This document shows positions 33,787-42,894 of a stretch of 51,927 nt of DNA, piece by piece. The position numbers and the translations under genes are program-made. How positions within the stretch are numbered: the first letter of the stretch is position 1; the number at the start of each line of letters is the position of its first letter. Source of the DNA: JAAYDY01 sp964500225 (GTDB lineage Bacteria > Planctomycetota > Phycisphaerae > FEN-1346 > JAACEH01); contig CAZCOA010000019.1 of assembly GCA_964500225.1 (NCBI GenBank), positions 1-51,927 on the forward strand, written 5' to 3'. The notes under the pieces were generated by a model. It was given only the letters and a program-made list of their open reading frames with translations, was not told where the DNA came from and did not search any database.

Positions 33787-35241
33787 TTACCTGATGAACC
33801 GGAACTTGCTCACGGTCGGCACAATGCGGACCGGCAGACCCGGCGCCGGCTCGGCCGACGGCCAGTACACGAAGAACGCTTTCCCGATCAGATGATCGCG
33901 CGACACCACCGGTTCGTGGTCCCACCGACGGCTGTCCTGGGAGTTCGGGCTGTTGTCGCCCAGCACGAAGAACTCGTCGGCGGCCAGGCGGCACGGGTCG
34001 CTCTCGACCCCGCGACCGTGACGCGGGGCGGCCGTGCCGCGATCGTCCGTATAGTACACGTCCCGATCCACGCGCAGACGCGCCACCGCGGCGGCGCCGC
34101 CCCGCACCCCAATCCGCACGCCCGACGCCTCCGCCTCCGACCGATCCCACGCGCGGCTACGCGACGGCACGTCATACGCCACGTTGTCCTGCTCGTTCAG
34201 ACGCCCGTCCCCGTTGAGGTCCATCACGCGACGCCCGTCCACCTTCAGTACCAGGCCGTGGTCCACGTTGGCCGCCTCCAGGCAGACCTCGCGGCCCGAC
34301 GGCGCCACGTCGGCCGGACCCTCGGCCACCAACTGCCCGTTTCGCAGAATCCGCGTCTTCTGTCCGCTGCCCGATGCCGGAAATACGAATCGGAACTCGT
34401 CGTCGCGGGCCGTCAACACCACTTCTACCACCGCCCCCGGCTCGAGCGTCACGTCCGCACGAAGCCGCAGATCCGTTACCACGTTCTGACCATCGTTCCG
34501 CGCCGCCAGCATGTTGTACGCGTACACGTCGCGGATGGCGTCCGGCTGTCCGTGGGCGTCGATGTGATGGTATTCCAGCCACACGCTGTCGCCGTCCGAT
34601 GGCGAGAGCGTTACCGGCCACTCGGTCACGGGGGGCGCCGCCCCCGACGACGCGGACGGATGCCACCGTCCCCGATGCCCGGGTCCCTCGTATCGCGTGT
34701 CGCCCACCGGCATCCAGAGCGATTCCTGCGCACGGTCCGGCTTGGGCGGCGCGATCCGGTCGTTCACGTACAGGTCGCCGCCGATGATCTCGATCTTCTC
34801 GCCCGGCAATCCCGCCAGACGCTTGATGTAGTTCTGGCTCGGGTCGTTCGGGTACTTGAAGACCACGACGTCCCACCGCTGCGGTTCGAACAGGTCGTAC
34901 ATGTACTTTAACACGAGAATGCGATCGCCGGCGTTGGGCACGCGCGGCACCGGAACCCGCGACCCGCACATCGGGCAACCCAGCGACGGCGGCGCGGCCC
35001 TGGAGTCGATCCCGACGCCGTAGGCGTACCCGCACGTCGGGCAGACGCACGCGTGGTGCTCGCCGTTCAGACGCGGCGCCATACTTCCCGTGGGGATGAC
35101 GAACGCCTCGACGACGTACGCACGGAACACGAACGCCAGGATGAACGCCACGACGAACGATTCGACGGTTTCCAGCAGGCTGTCGCGTTCGGCGCGGTCA
35201 CGGGCCGCCTGGTCGGGGCTTTTCTCGGGGCGTTGGCTCAC
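33787..35241 (-). CDS. lepB: Signal peptidase I with zinc-ribbon and large beta-domain insertions
   Basis: LepB cleaves signal peptides on the outer face of the inner membrane. The 484-residue protein has one N-terminal helix (about 26-46), catalytic S53 in PTGSMAPRL, general-base K140 in YIKRLAGLPGEK and the late GDNSPNSQDSR box (428-438). Two insertions make it about twice the minimal length. Residues 65-92 carry a four-cysteine zinc-ribbon (C67, C70, C89, C92). Residues 165-420 form an extra, mostly beta domain that contains a dockerin-like calcium loop, DLNGDGRLNEQD (341-352). The GTG start is 1 nt after the lepA stop. The catalytic residues are intact. Confidence 0.93.
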   Translation of the reverse strand: MSQRPEKSPDQAARDRAERDSLLETVESFVVAFILAFVFRAYVVEAFVIPTGSMAPRLNGEHHACVCPTCGYAYGVGIDSRAAPPSLGCPMCGSRVPVPRVPNAGDRILVLKYMYDLFEPQRWDVVVFKYPNDPSQNYIKRLAGLPGEKIEIIGGDLYVNDRIAPPKPDRAQESLWMPVGDTRYEGPGHRGRWHPSASSGAAPPVTEWPVTLSPSDGDSVWLEYHHIDAHGQPDAIRDVYAYNMLAARNDGQNVVTDLRLRADVTLEPGAVVEVVLTARDDEFRFVFPASGSGQKTRILRNGQLVAEGPADVAPSGREVCLEAANVDHGLVLKVDGRRVMDLNGDGRLNEQDNVAYDVPSRSRAWDRSEAEASGVRIGVRGGAAAVARLRVDRDVYYTDDRGTAAPRHGRGVESDPCRLAADEFFVLGDNSPNSQDSRRWDHEPVVSRDHLIGKAFFVYWPSAEPAPGLPVRIVPTVSKFRFIR

Positions 35242-35242
35242 G

Positions 35243-37036
35243 TCACTGGTTCTCCAGCACCGACAGGAACGCCGCCTGGGGCACGTCCACGTTGCCGATG
35301 CTCTTCATGCGCTTCTTGCCTTCCTTCTGCTTCTCCAGGAGCTTGCGTTTGCGACTCACGTCGCCGCCGTAGCACTTGGCCGTCACGTTCTTGCGGACCG
35401 CGCTGATGGTCTCCCGCGCGATGATCCTCGCGCCGATCGCCGCCTGGAGCGGCACCACGAACAGATGACGCGGTATCTCCTTCTTCAGCCGCAGCAGAAT
35501 CCGACGCCCGCGGTCCTCGGCCGTCGAACGATGGCTCACGAAGCTCAATGCCGACGCCGGCTTGCCGTTGATCAACACGTCCACCATCACCAGGTCGGCC
35601 GGCCGGTAACCCAGCAACTCGTAGTCCATCGTCCCGTAGCCGCGCGTCGCGCTTTTGAGCTTATCGTAGAAGTCGTAAATGATGTCCGCCAGGGGGAAGT
35701 CCACCACCAGCATCACCCGCGTCGGGCCCAGGTGCTCCTGCCGCACATACGTTCCGCGGCGCTGCTCCGCCAGCTTCATCACCGCCCCGATCGACTCCAG
35801 CGGGATGATCATGTTGCACCGGACCACGGGTTCGCGGATCTCTTGCCACTGGGCCATCGGCGGCATGTCGCTCGGCGTGTCGGCCCGAACCACCTGGCCC
35901 CCATGCAGCACCACCTCGTAGCTCGTCGTCGGGGCCGTCTGCACCAGGTCCACGCCGCTCTCGCGCTCCAGTCGCTCCTGGATGATGTCCATGTGCAGCA
36001 GGCCCAGGAAACCGCAACTGAACCCGAATCCCAGGACCTCGTTGTTCCGTGGACGAAAGGTGAAGCTCGCGTCGTTCAGGTGCAACCGCTCCAGCGCGTC
36101 GCGCAGTTTGCTGTAGTCGGTCGAGGCCGTCGGATAGATGTCGCAGAACACCATCTGCTGCGGCGGACGGTAGCCCGGCAACGGTTCCACATCGGGCCGT
36201 TCCGCCTCGGCTACCGTGTCGCCGATGTTCACGTCGTCGAGCGTCTTGATGTTCGCCACGCAGTAGCCCACCTCGCCCGCCGCCAACTCCGTCTGCGTCT
36301 GCGGCTCGGGCCGGAACTTTCCCAGCTCCTGGACCTCGTACTGGCGTCCCGTCCCCATCATTCGCACGCGTTGCCCCTTGCGCAGCGTCCCGTCGAACAC
36401 GCGCACGTAGATGATCACCCCGCGATAGTCGTTGTACTCGGCGTCGAAGATCAGCGCCCGAAGCGGCGCCTCGCTGTCGGCCTGAGGCGGCGGCACCTTC
36501 TTCACCACCGCGCGCAGCAACTCCGCGACCCCCTCGCCCGTCTTGGCGCTACAGAACACGCAGTCGTTGCTCGACAGCGCCAGCGCGTGCTCCACCTCCA
36601 GCGCCACGTCTTCCGGGCGGGCCGACGGCAGATCGATCTTGTTGATCACCGGAATCAGGTGCAGATCGTGTTCCATCGCCATGTACGCGTTGGCCACCGT
36701 CTGCGCCTCCACCCCCTGCGACGCGTCCACCACCAACAACGCGCCCTCGCACGCCGTCAGTGCGCGGCTCACTTCGTAGTGGAAATCCACGTGGCCGGGC
36801 GTGTCGATCAGGTTCAGCATGTACCGCTCGCCGTCGTGCTCGTAGTCCACCGTCACGGCCGACGCCTTGATCGTGATCCCGCGCTCGCGCTCCAGGTCCA
36901 TCGCGTCGAGAATCTGGTCCTTGCGCTTGCGCGCATCGACGGCGCCGGTCAGTTCCAGTATCCGATCCGCCAGCGTGCTCTTACCGTGGTCAATATGCGC
37001 TATGATGCAGAAGTTCCGAATGAGTCCTGGGCGCAA
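35243..37036 (-). CDS. lepA: Elongation factor 4 (back-translocating GTPase)
   Basis: LepA is a ribosome-associated GTPase. The 597-residue protein is full length: G1 AHIDHGKST, G2 in RERGITIKA, G3 DTPGHVDF, G4 NKIDLPSARPE, and the LepA-specific C-terminal domain ending in AKCYGGDVSRKRKLLEKQKEGKKRMK. The start appears to be a TTG at 37036, behind GGAG, because the N-terminal RNFCIIAHIDHG leaves no later Met. This puts the start 37 nt inside the end of the ROK kinase gene in another frame. Genes lepA and lepB are adjacent, as in many bacteria, but here the order is lepA then lepB with one base between. Confidence 0.97.
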   Translation of the reverse strand: MRPGLIRNFCIIAHIDHGKSTLADRILELTGAVDARKRKDQILDAMDLERERGITIKASAVTVDYEHDGERYMLNLIDTPGHVDFHYEVSRALTACEGALLVVDASQGVEAQTVANAYMAMEHDLHLIPVINKIDLPSARPEDVALEVEHALALSSNDCVFCSAKTGEGVAELLRAVVKKVPPPQADSEAPLRALIFDAEYNDYRGVIIYVRVFDGTLRKGQRVRMMGTGRQYEVQELGKFRPEPQTQTELAAGEVGYCVANIKTLDDVNIGDTVAEAERPDVEPLPGYRPPQQMVFCDIYPTASTDYSKLRDALERLHLNDASFTFRPRNNEVLGFGFSCGFLGLLHMDIIQERLERESGVDLVQTAPTTSYEVVLHGGQVVRADTPSDMPPMAQWQEIREPVVRCNMIIPLESIGAVMKLAEQRRGTYVRQEHLGPTRVMLVVDFPLADIIYDFYDKLKSATRGYGTMDYELLGYRPADLVMVDVLINGKPASALSFVSHRSTAEDRGRRILLRLKKEIPRHLFVVPLQAAIGARIIARETISAVRKNVTAKCYGGDVSRKRKLLEKQKEGKKRMKSIGNVDVPQAAFLSVLENQ

Positions 37037-37974
37037 AATCCTGCTCCAATGATGCCCGCGTCTCCGCCGAGAGCCGTCAGGGCCAGTCGCGTGCTGGCCT
37101 TCGGCCGCGGAAAGAACATCTCGCGAGCGTATTTCTCCAGTGGTTTCATCAACAAGTCGCCTGCCGCGACCATTCCCCCGGTCAGCACGATGATGTCCGG
37201 ATCGACCAGGTTCACCATCACGTCACATCCAATGGCCAGGTAACGTACCGTCTCGTCCACGATCTCCCAGGCCAGCGCGTCCCCATTGGCGGCCGCCTCG
37301 AAAATGTCCTTGGCCGTGATCGCATCCTCGCTCAGGCCGTTGTCGGTCACGATGCTGCTGCGACCCGAGGCCAGGGCCTCGCGGAACCGTCGGACCGTCC
37401 CCGTCGCGCTGGCATACGGCTCCAGGCATCCCCGACGGCCGCAACCGCACTGACGGCCGCCCCATTGCACCGTCACGTGGCCCAGTTCGCCCGCGGTGTC
37501 GGTCGCGCCGCGGTGCATTCGACCGTCGATCACGATGCCGCAGCCGATGCCCGTCCCCAGCGTAATCATCGCCAGGCTCCGGCAACCCCGGCCCACTCCG
37601 GCCCGGAACTCGCCGTACGCCGCCACGTTGGCGTCGTTCTCCAGCACCGTCGGGATTCCTCCCAAGGCTCGCTTCAGCGCGTCGCGCACCGGCAGGTCGC
37701 GCCATCCCGGAAAGTTCGGCGCCACCACCACCAGGCCCGCCTGCGTATCCACCGGCCCGGGGCATCCGATCCCCACGCCGCGCACGTCGCTCATCGCCAC
37801 GCCCGACCGCTCGCATAGCATCCGCACCGAGTCGGCCATCTGGCCGATCACCCGATGGAACCCCTTCTCCACCTCCGTCCGGCACGAACTCTGGTCCAGG
37901 AGCTTCATGTCCTGCGAGAACAGCCCGACCTTGATGTTCGTGCCGCCCAGATCGATCCCAGCATAGGCTCCCAA
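37000..37974 (-). CDS. ROK-family sugar kinase, probable glucokinase
   Basis: The 324-residue kinase has the ATP phosphate loop AGIDLGGTNIKVG, the substrate motif PNFPGWRDLP and NDANVAAYGE. The ROK zinc-binding signature CGCGRRGCLE (about residues 175-190) is complete, which indicates a sugar kinase rather than a repressor; there is no N-terminal DNA-binding domain. It would phosphorylate glucose or a related hexose at C6. The TTG start at 37974 lies 7 nt after AGGAGG. Its end overlaps lepA by 37 nt, so the two are translated from one transcript. Confidence 0.9.
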   Translation of the reverse strand: MGAYAGIDLGGTNIKVGLFSQDMKLLDQSSCRTEVEKGFHRVIGQMADSVRMLCERSGVAMSDVRGVGIGCPGPVDTQAGLVVVAPNFPGWRDLPVRDALKRALGGIPTVLENDANVAAYGEFRAGVGRGCRSLAMITLGTGIGCGIVIDGRMHRGATDTAGELGHVTVQWGGRQCGCGRRGCLEPYASATGTVRRFREALASGRSSIVTDNGLSEDAITAKDIFEAAANGDALAWEIVDETVRYLAIGCDVMVNLVDPDIIVLTGGMVAAGDLLMKPLEKYAREMFFPRPKASTRLALTALGGDAGIIGAGFCAQDSFGTSAS

Positions 37975-38005
37975 CGTTCCACCTCCTCATGCGGCCGGAC
38001 AGGCC

Positions 38006-38033
38006 GTCGCGGCGGCGGCCCCCGCGCCGCGAC
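38006..38033 (-). terminator. Perfect 9-bp GC hairpin between HEAT-repeat and ROK genes
   Basis: GTCGCGGCG (38006-38014) and CGCCGCGAC (38025-38033) are exact inverse complements around a 10-base loop. It lies in the only gap of note (81 bp) in the leftward run between hisF and pfkB. A second short stem, CGGCC/GGCCG (37992-38006), adjoins it. No U-tract follows, so it may attenuate or process the transcript rather than stop it. Confidence 0.45.
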
Positions 38034-38055
38034 GCCGGTGTCCCGACGCCGTCGC

Positions 38056-40518
38056 TCACCGCTGCGGCGCCGACGATTCCCGGCCCCAGCTCTTCACGAT
38101 CGCCAGTTTTGCTTCGTGGGTCGCCGCGGCCTTGTAGGCCGACAGGTCGCGGCCCAGCGCGGGAAGAACTCGCTCCAGCTTCGTCACCGTGGGTCCGTCT
38201 CCGTTGGCCAGCGCCCGCGACAGGTACGTGACCAGCAACAGCGGATCCCCGGCCACGACCTCTTCGGCCAATTCCTGGGCCGAGTCTCGGACCGCCTCGT
38301 CCTCGGCGTCCAGACGCTCCACCGCCTGGTCGAATGCCGCACGGCCCACGCTCACCAACAGCATCTCCAGACGCGCCGCCAGATCCTCCTCCGCCAGCCA
38401 CGTCGGCCCCAGGGCCTTCCGCGCTCGCGACACGATCCGGTACGCCTCCGACGCCTTGCCCTCGTCCTTCAGCCGACGGGCCTGCTCGTGAATCTCCTGG
38501 AGCAGAACGCCTCGCTCTCCGGAAGGCGACTCTTGAATCGACTTCACCAGCAAATCCAGCCCCTCGACGTACGGCGGCATCGTCACCAGCAGCCGCCCCA
38601 GCTTCTGTCGCAGCGTCCGTTGCCGCGAGGCGTCTTTCTCGGACTCCACCAGTTCGCGAAGCAGCGTCACCGCACGGGTCGGCTGCCCGCTGCGAAGACT
38701 CGCCTCGGCCAGCTTCTCCTTGACACGCGGCAGGCTGCCGTTGCCCGTGCTGCCCAGCCGCGCCATCGCCATCTCATAGAGCTGCGCCGCCCACTTGACG
38801 CTGTCGGCATCGCCCGAAGCCATCAGGTCGTCGGCCAAACGCTCCGCGGCCTGGGGATTGTCGTTGCGCCGCTGAATCGCCAGCAGCGCGGTCGCCAACG
38901 TCTGGCGAACGTCCTTCTCGCTCTCGCCGCCGGGCGCCAGCCTCGCCGCCATGGCCGCCGCCGACGGCCCGGAGCCGATGCGCCCCAGCGTGTCCGCTAC
39001 GGCCGCTCGCACTCCCTTGTCCGTATCCGACAGATGGGTCAGCAACGCTTCCACCGCCCGCGCGTTGTCCTTGCCCACGGCGCCCAACCCCTGCGCCGCG
39101 AAAAAGCGGACTTTGGCCGCATTGTCGTCCAGTGCCCGAATCAGCGCCGGCAGCGACTCGCTCCGGGCGATCCGCGACAGCGTCCGTGCCGCCGCCTCCC
39201 GCACCGCGTCGCTTGCCGCCGACCGCTCCGACCGGTCCAGCAATGCCGCCAGCGGCGACAAGGCCGGATCCACCGCCCCCGCCGACTCCGATCCACGCTC
39301 GCCGATCTGTCCCAGCGATTCGATCACGCGAAGCATCGTCGCCTCGTCGCTCTCGACCAGCAGCCGCACCAGCCCCGGCACCGCCTGGCCCTCGCGCAGC
39401 TCGCCCAGCGCCTTGACCACGGCGCCTCGCACCGACGCCTCGCTCTCCGCCTCCAGACGCTCCACCAGCAACGCCGACGCGCGCTTGTCCTTGCTCGCCG
39501 CCAGCGCCGCCGCCACCTCTTCGCGAACCGATGCCGCCGGATCCGTTGCTCGCGACAGCAGTTTGTCCACCAATTGAGTCTGCGGCTCCTTGGACTCGCG
39601 CAGCAGCCCCCGCGATTCCTCCGCGGCAAGCTTGCGCAACGCCGCTACGGGATCGTCCAGCAACCGCACCAATTCCCCCAGCCGCGCCGACGGTTCCACC
39701 TTGCGAAGCGTCCCCTGGTACACCTCGACCAGCCGACGCGTCACCTCTTCCAATTCGGCCGCTTGCTTGGCCAGTTGCGACTCCTGCGCCCGCAGCCGCT
39801 CAAACAGCCACTTGCCGCGCGGCTCGTCCTTGTGAGCCTGCCACCACTCGGTCCACGCCTGGTGCGATTCCCCCAGGTACGCCTGCGTAATCGCCGACAA
39901 CGCCGACGCCGCCGACGACCGAATCGCCGGACTGCCGCTGCGAAGCATCTCGATCAGCGGCTGCACCGCCTCCTTCTCCCCAATGCGACCCAGCGACGCC
40001 ATCAGAATCTGCTGCTGACGCACCGACTCGCTACGCGACAGCAACGCCAGCATCTTCTGTACATCCTCGCGGCTGCGATAGGTTCCCAATGCCGTACTGA
40101 GCGCCTCTTGCAGCCCCGCCGGCAGCGACGGCGACCCCGACAACTTCAGCAGCGTCTCCAGCAAACCCGCCGGCGGCTCCGACGCCGATCCGATTGCCTG
40201 GAGCACCGCCATCGGAAGATCCGCAGTGTCCGACTTCTCCAACGCCCCGGCCAGAATCCCTACCGCCGCATCGCCACGAGCCAGCAACAGCGTCGCCGCG
40301 TCACGTCGCGTCTCCAGGCTCGCCCCAGGGCGAGTCAGCAGGCCGCTGAGAATCCGCAGCTCGTCATGCGACGGCGGCGCAGACGCACCCCCCTCCGGTT
40401 GACCGTGGGCGACCCCTGCCGCCATCACGGTCACCAGCGCCGTTGTCACCCAGAGGCTGACCCACCGGATCCGTTGCACGTGCCTTGCCTGTTCCTTCCT
40501 CTGGCGGATGAGCCGCAA
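38056..40518 (-). CDS. Large secreted HEAT-repeat protein
   Basis: The 820-residue protein has an N-terminal hydrophobic segment (about 20-39, ending in AAGVAHGQ) that looks like a signal peptide after a basic leader. Almost all the rest is helical repeats of HEAT type. Typical units are AVQPLIEMLRSGSPAIRSSA, SLPALIRALDDNAAKVRFFA and AVEALLTHLSDTDKGVRAAV. A coiled-coil (about 235-265) interrupts them, and the C-terminal 200 residues look more like TPR. It probably works as a periplasmic scaffold; no catalytic motif is seen. The start could be the TTG at 40518 or a GTG at 40479. It follows the CvpA-fusion gene by 18 nt and is probably the last gene of that module. Confidence 0.82.
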   Translation of the reverse strand: MRLIRQRKEQARHVQRIRWVSLWVTTALVTVMAAGVAHGQPEGGASAPPSHDELRILSGLLTRPGASLETRRDAATLLLARGDAAVGILAGALEKSDTADLPMAVLQAIGSASEPPAGLLETLLKLSGSPSLPAGLQEALSTALGTYRSREDVQKMLALLSRSESVRQQQILMASLGRIGEKEAVQPLIEMLRSGSPAIRSSAASALSAITQAYLGESHQAWTEWWQAHKDEPRGKWLFERLRAQESQLAKQAAELEEVTRRLVEVYQGTLRKVEPSARLGELVRLLDDPVAALRKLAAEESRGLLRESKEPQTQLVDKLLSRATDPAASVREEVAAALAASKDKRASALLVERLEAESEASVRGAVVKALGELREGQAVPGLVRLLVESDEATMLRVIESLGQIGERGSESAGAVDPALSPLAALLDRSERSAASDAVREAAARTLSRIARSESLPALIRALDDNAAKVRFFAAQGLGAVGKDNARAVEALLTHLSDTDKGVRAAVADTLGRIGSGPSAAAMAARLAPGGESEKDVRQTLATALLAIQRRNDNPQAAERLADDLMASGDADSVKWAAQLYEMAMARLGSTGNGSLPRVKEKLAEASLRSGQPTRAVTLLRELVESEKDASRQRTLRQKLGRLLVTMPPYVEGLDLLVKSIQESPSGERGVLLQEIHEQARRLKDEGKASEAYRIVSRARKALGPTWLAEEDLAARLEMLLVSVGRAAFDQAVERLDAEDEAVRDSAQELAEEVVAGDPLLLVTYLSRALANGDGPTVTKLERVLPALGRDLSAYKAAATHEAKLAIVKSWGRESSAPQR

Positions 40519-40536
40519 CCGTTGCTATTCCTCGGA

Positions 40537-42879
40537 TCACTCCGACTCCGCGCCCGTGTCGAGCGGCACGGCTCGCCTGCCCCCGACCATGATCTTGGCG
40601 CCCTGGCGATCCTTCGGCGATGTGAACACGAACTCCACCACGGCGATATCCCGAATGGTCACCGGCGCCGCCTGACGCGACGGCGTGAAGTGCTCCGCTC
40701 CGGGCGCACGCACCGCAAAGAACTGGAGAGGCTCCGGGCTGACCTTGCGGCTCAGCCGCAGCTCCGTCCCGCGGGGATCGAACGAGTAGAAATTCCGGTC
40801 GTCCTGTTTCTTCGGCTGAATGCTCAACTTGACCACGAACAAGTCCTGCCCGCCGCCCTGGGCCGCACGGTACGGGCGCGGCTCGCCTCGCGACGACATC
40901 AGCGAAATCGACTCCTCCACCGACGTCCCCAGCAGCACAATGTTGTGTGTTGACGTGGTGGCTTCCGCAGCGTGCTTGACCAAGTACCAGTCCGGCGCCG
41001 TGTCCGTCGGCGCCGACGCTTCCGTCACGTCGTAGTGGCTCAGCGGCTTGCCGCGCGGCGCCTCGAACGCCAGCCGGCACACCACCGACCCGCTCGACGA
41101 CTCGAAGAATACCTCCCAGTCCTTCCCCAGCCGCTCGCCCGGCTGCTCGCCCTCGGGCGCCACCGTCTCCAGCGGCGTCGCATGAACATCCGCCGAACGC
41201 ATTTCGATGTCACTGGTCGTTGCGCCATCGGCCGTCGTCAGTGTCTCGTGCAGCAGCGTCTCGTAGTCCGTCCCCGTCGCCGTGTTGGTGATCCGGAGGT
41301 TCTTCGACGTCAGCAGCATCTTCTTCGGCGCGCCGCGACCGCCCTTCGGCGATATCTTCAGACGCACCTGCATCCACTGGTTCTCCGCCGCCGGTTGCTG
41401 CGTCAGTCGCGAGTTCAGCCGCGACAACAGGCCCGCCTCCACCACCTCCACCTTCAGCGATGTCAGCTCGATCTTCCGACCCCGGGCCAGGCCCTCGGCC
41501 TTCTGGTTCTTGTCGGCGTCGAGGTCCGCCTCCGCCACGTCCTCCGCAGCGCACTTCAACCCGTATTGCCACGGCTGCGACAGCGACGGCACCGAATAAA
41601 CCAGCACCGCTTTCGACCAGCGCGAATTGTTCTCGAAACGCCACTTCGCGTCTCCGGCCAGGATCATCGTGGACCCCGAGCCCGTCCAGTTCCGCGCCTC
41701 CTCGGCAGGCACTTCGATGCTCCCGGCCACCGTCTCCAGGTCAAGCACCGGAAGTTCGTTCTCCTTCAGTGTCTCCGTTGCCACCGGTGTGAGCGTCGGT
41801 CCCTGCGTCTTGGCTTCCAGCAGCAACTTCACCTGCCGCGTGCTCCAGGTGTCCTTCTTGTCCTTGAAGACGCTGTCCAGTTCCCAGTCCTTCAGAAGGA
41901 CGTACTGCGACTCGCTTTTCTTCGGACGGAACGACACCTCCACCACTAGCAGGCTCTCGCCCGCGCGGCTCGCCGTCGCCGCCGCCGCTTTCTTCCCGGA
42001 CTTCTTCTTGCCGTCGTCCTGCGACGGCTTTTCCCACGCGATATCGCCCGGTCCCACCACCACCCGACGATGCGACGGATCCGTCCACACCAAGGCCGGT
42101 GTCATCCACACCCGGTCGATCCGTATCTCCATTGCCGGCTGGCCGCGGCCCGCCGAGTACGTCGCCGTCTCGCCCACCCGGTCCAGCGACACGCCCTTGC
42201 CGCCATAGTACGCCGACGGCGTCTTCCGCAACGCGTACGTCACCCGACGGCGGAACAGATCGTACAGAATGTCGTCCGTCGTGCGACCGCGCAGATCCCC
42301 CTGTTCCCAAAGGGCCTTCATCGGTTCGCTCGATCGGTAGTTTCCCGCCAGAGGAATCCGGCCCGCCGCCAGCGCCCCTCGGCTCAGACCGTTATAGATG
42401 CCCAGCACCACGTCGTCGCACCGCAGCGCCATCCGGCCCGTCCGCTGCGCCATCGCCGATGCGCTGAACGGCTCGTAGCCCAACACCTTCGGCGGCAGCG
42501 GCATCATCTGCGCAAAAACCGCCAGGATGCCTCCGGCAATGAATCCCGCCAACGCGCCCACCACCGGGCCCCCAATCGTGTCGATCAGCGGACGGAACGT
42601 CATCGCATTCCGCAGAAACCGCTCCGACACCAGACGCATCAGCCCGAACGTCACCACGAACAGCCCCAGCAGCGTTACGCCTTCGCGCCAGTAATACGCC
42701 GTCGTCTCCGGCCCGCCCTTGAACACCAGCGCCGACAACGGCAGATAGAACCCGAACGCCACGGCTCCGGCCACCAGCGCGCCCCACAGGCTCAGCAACG
42801 CCGCCCACAGGCCGGCCCGATAGTGTATCAGCGCCGCCGGCGCCATGATCGCCACCAACACCAGAAGATCGAGCACCAC
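40537..42879 (-). CDS. CvpA-like membrane protein with a very long C-terminal extension
   Basis: Residues 1-150 have four hydrophobic helices and the layout of CvpA (colicin V production) proteins: DLLVLVAIMAPAALIHYRAG at the start, VVGALAGFIAGGILAVFAQM in the last helix, and a short RPLIDTIGG motif between. CvpA proteins are about 160-180 residues; here about 600 residues follow. The extension has no membrane helices or recognised domain, is rich in beta-strand-like segments, and twice shows a similar pattern (LVVEVSFRPKKSESQYVLL and FVVKLSIQPKKQDDRNFY), which suggests an internal duplication. It is probably extracytoplasmic. It sits 15 nt after the GspE/PilB-like gene. Confidence 0.75.
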   Translation of the reverse strand: MVLDLLVLVAIMAPAALIHYRAGLWAALLSLWGALVAGAVAFGFYLPLSALVFKGGPETTAYYWREGVTLLGLFVVTFGLMRLVSERFLRNAMTFRPLIDTIGGPVVGALAGFIAGGILAVFAQMMPLPPKVLGYEPFSASAMAQRTGRMALRCDDVVLGIYNGLSRGALAAGRIPLAGNYRSSEPMKALWEQGDLRGRTTDDILYDLFRRRVTYALRKTPSAYYGGKGVSLDRVGETATYSAGRGQPAMEIRIDRVWMTPALVWTDPSHRRVVVGPGDIAWEKPSQDDGKKKSGKKAAAATASRAGESLLVVEVSFRPKKSESQYVLLKDWELDSVFKDKKDTWSTRQVKLLLEAKTQGPTLTPVATETLKENELPVLDLETVAGSIEVPAEEARNWTGSGSTMILAGDAKWRFENNSRWSKAVLVYSVPSLSQPWQYGLKCAAEDVAEADLDADKNQKAEGLARGRKIELTSLKVEVVEAGLLSRLNSRLTQQPAAENQWMQVRLKISPKGGRGAPKKMLLTSKNLRITNTATGTDYETLLHETLTTADGATTSDIEMRSADVHATPLETVAPEGEQPGERLGKDWEVFFESSSGSVVCRLAFEAPRGKPLSHYDVTEASAPTDTAPDWYLVKHAAEATTSTHNIVLLGTSVEESISLMSSRGEPRPYRAAQGGGQDLFVVKLSIQPKKQDDRNFYSFDPRGTELRLSRKVSPEPLQFFAVRAPGAEHFTPSRQAAPVTIRDIAVVEFVFTSPKDRQGAKIMVGGRRAVPLDTGAESE

Positions 42880-42894
42880 GGGTCGTCCTCTCCC

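Noticed and set aside
33758..34150. A 130-residue N-terminal extension of LptB
   Set aside because: It overlaps lepB in another frame, has no homology expected for LptB, and the GTG at 33757 has an ideal ribosome binding site.
37855..40953. A 1032-codon open frame on the + strand opposite the HEAT-repeat gene
   Set aside because: Its product is dominated by Arg, Gln and His, the usual mark of an antisense frame; the HEAT repeats on the other strand are convincing.
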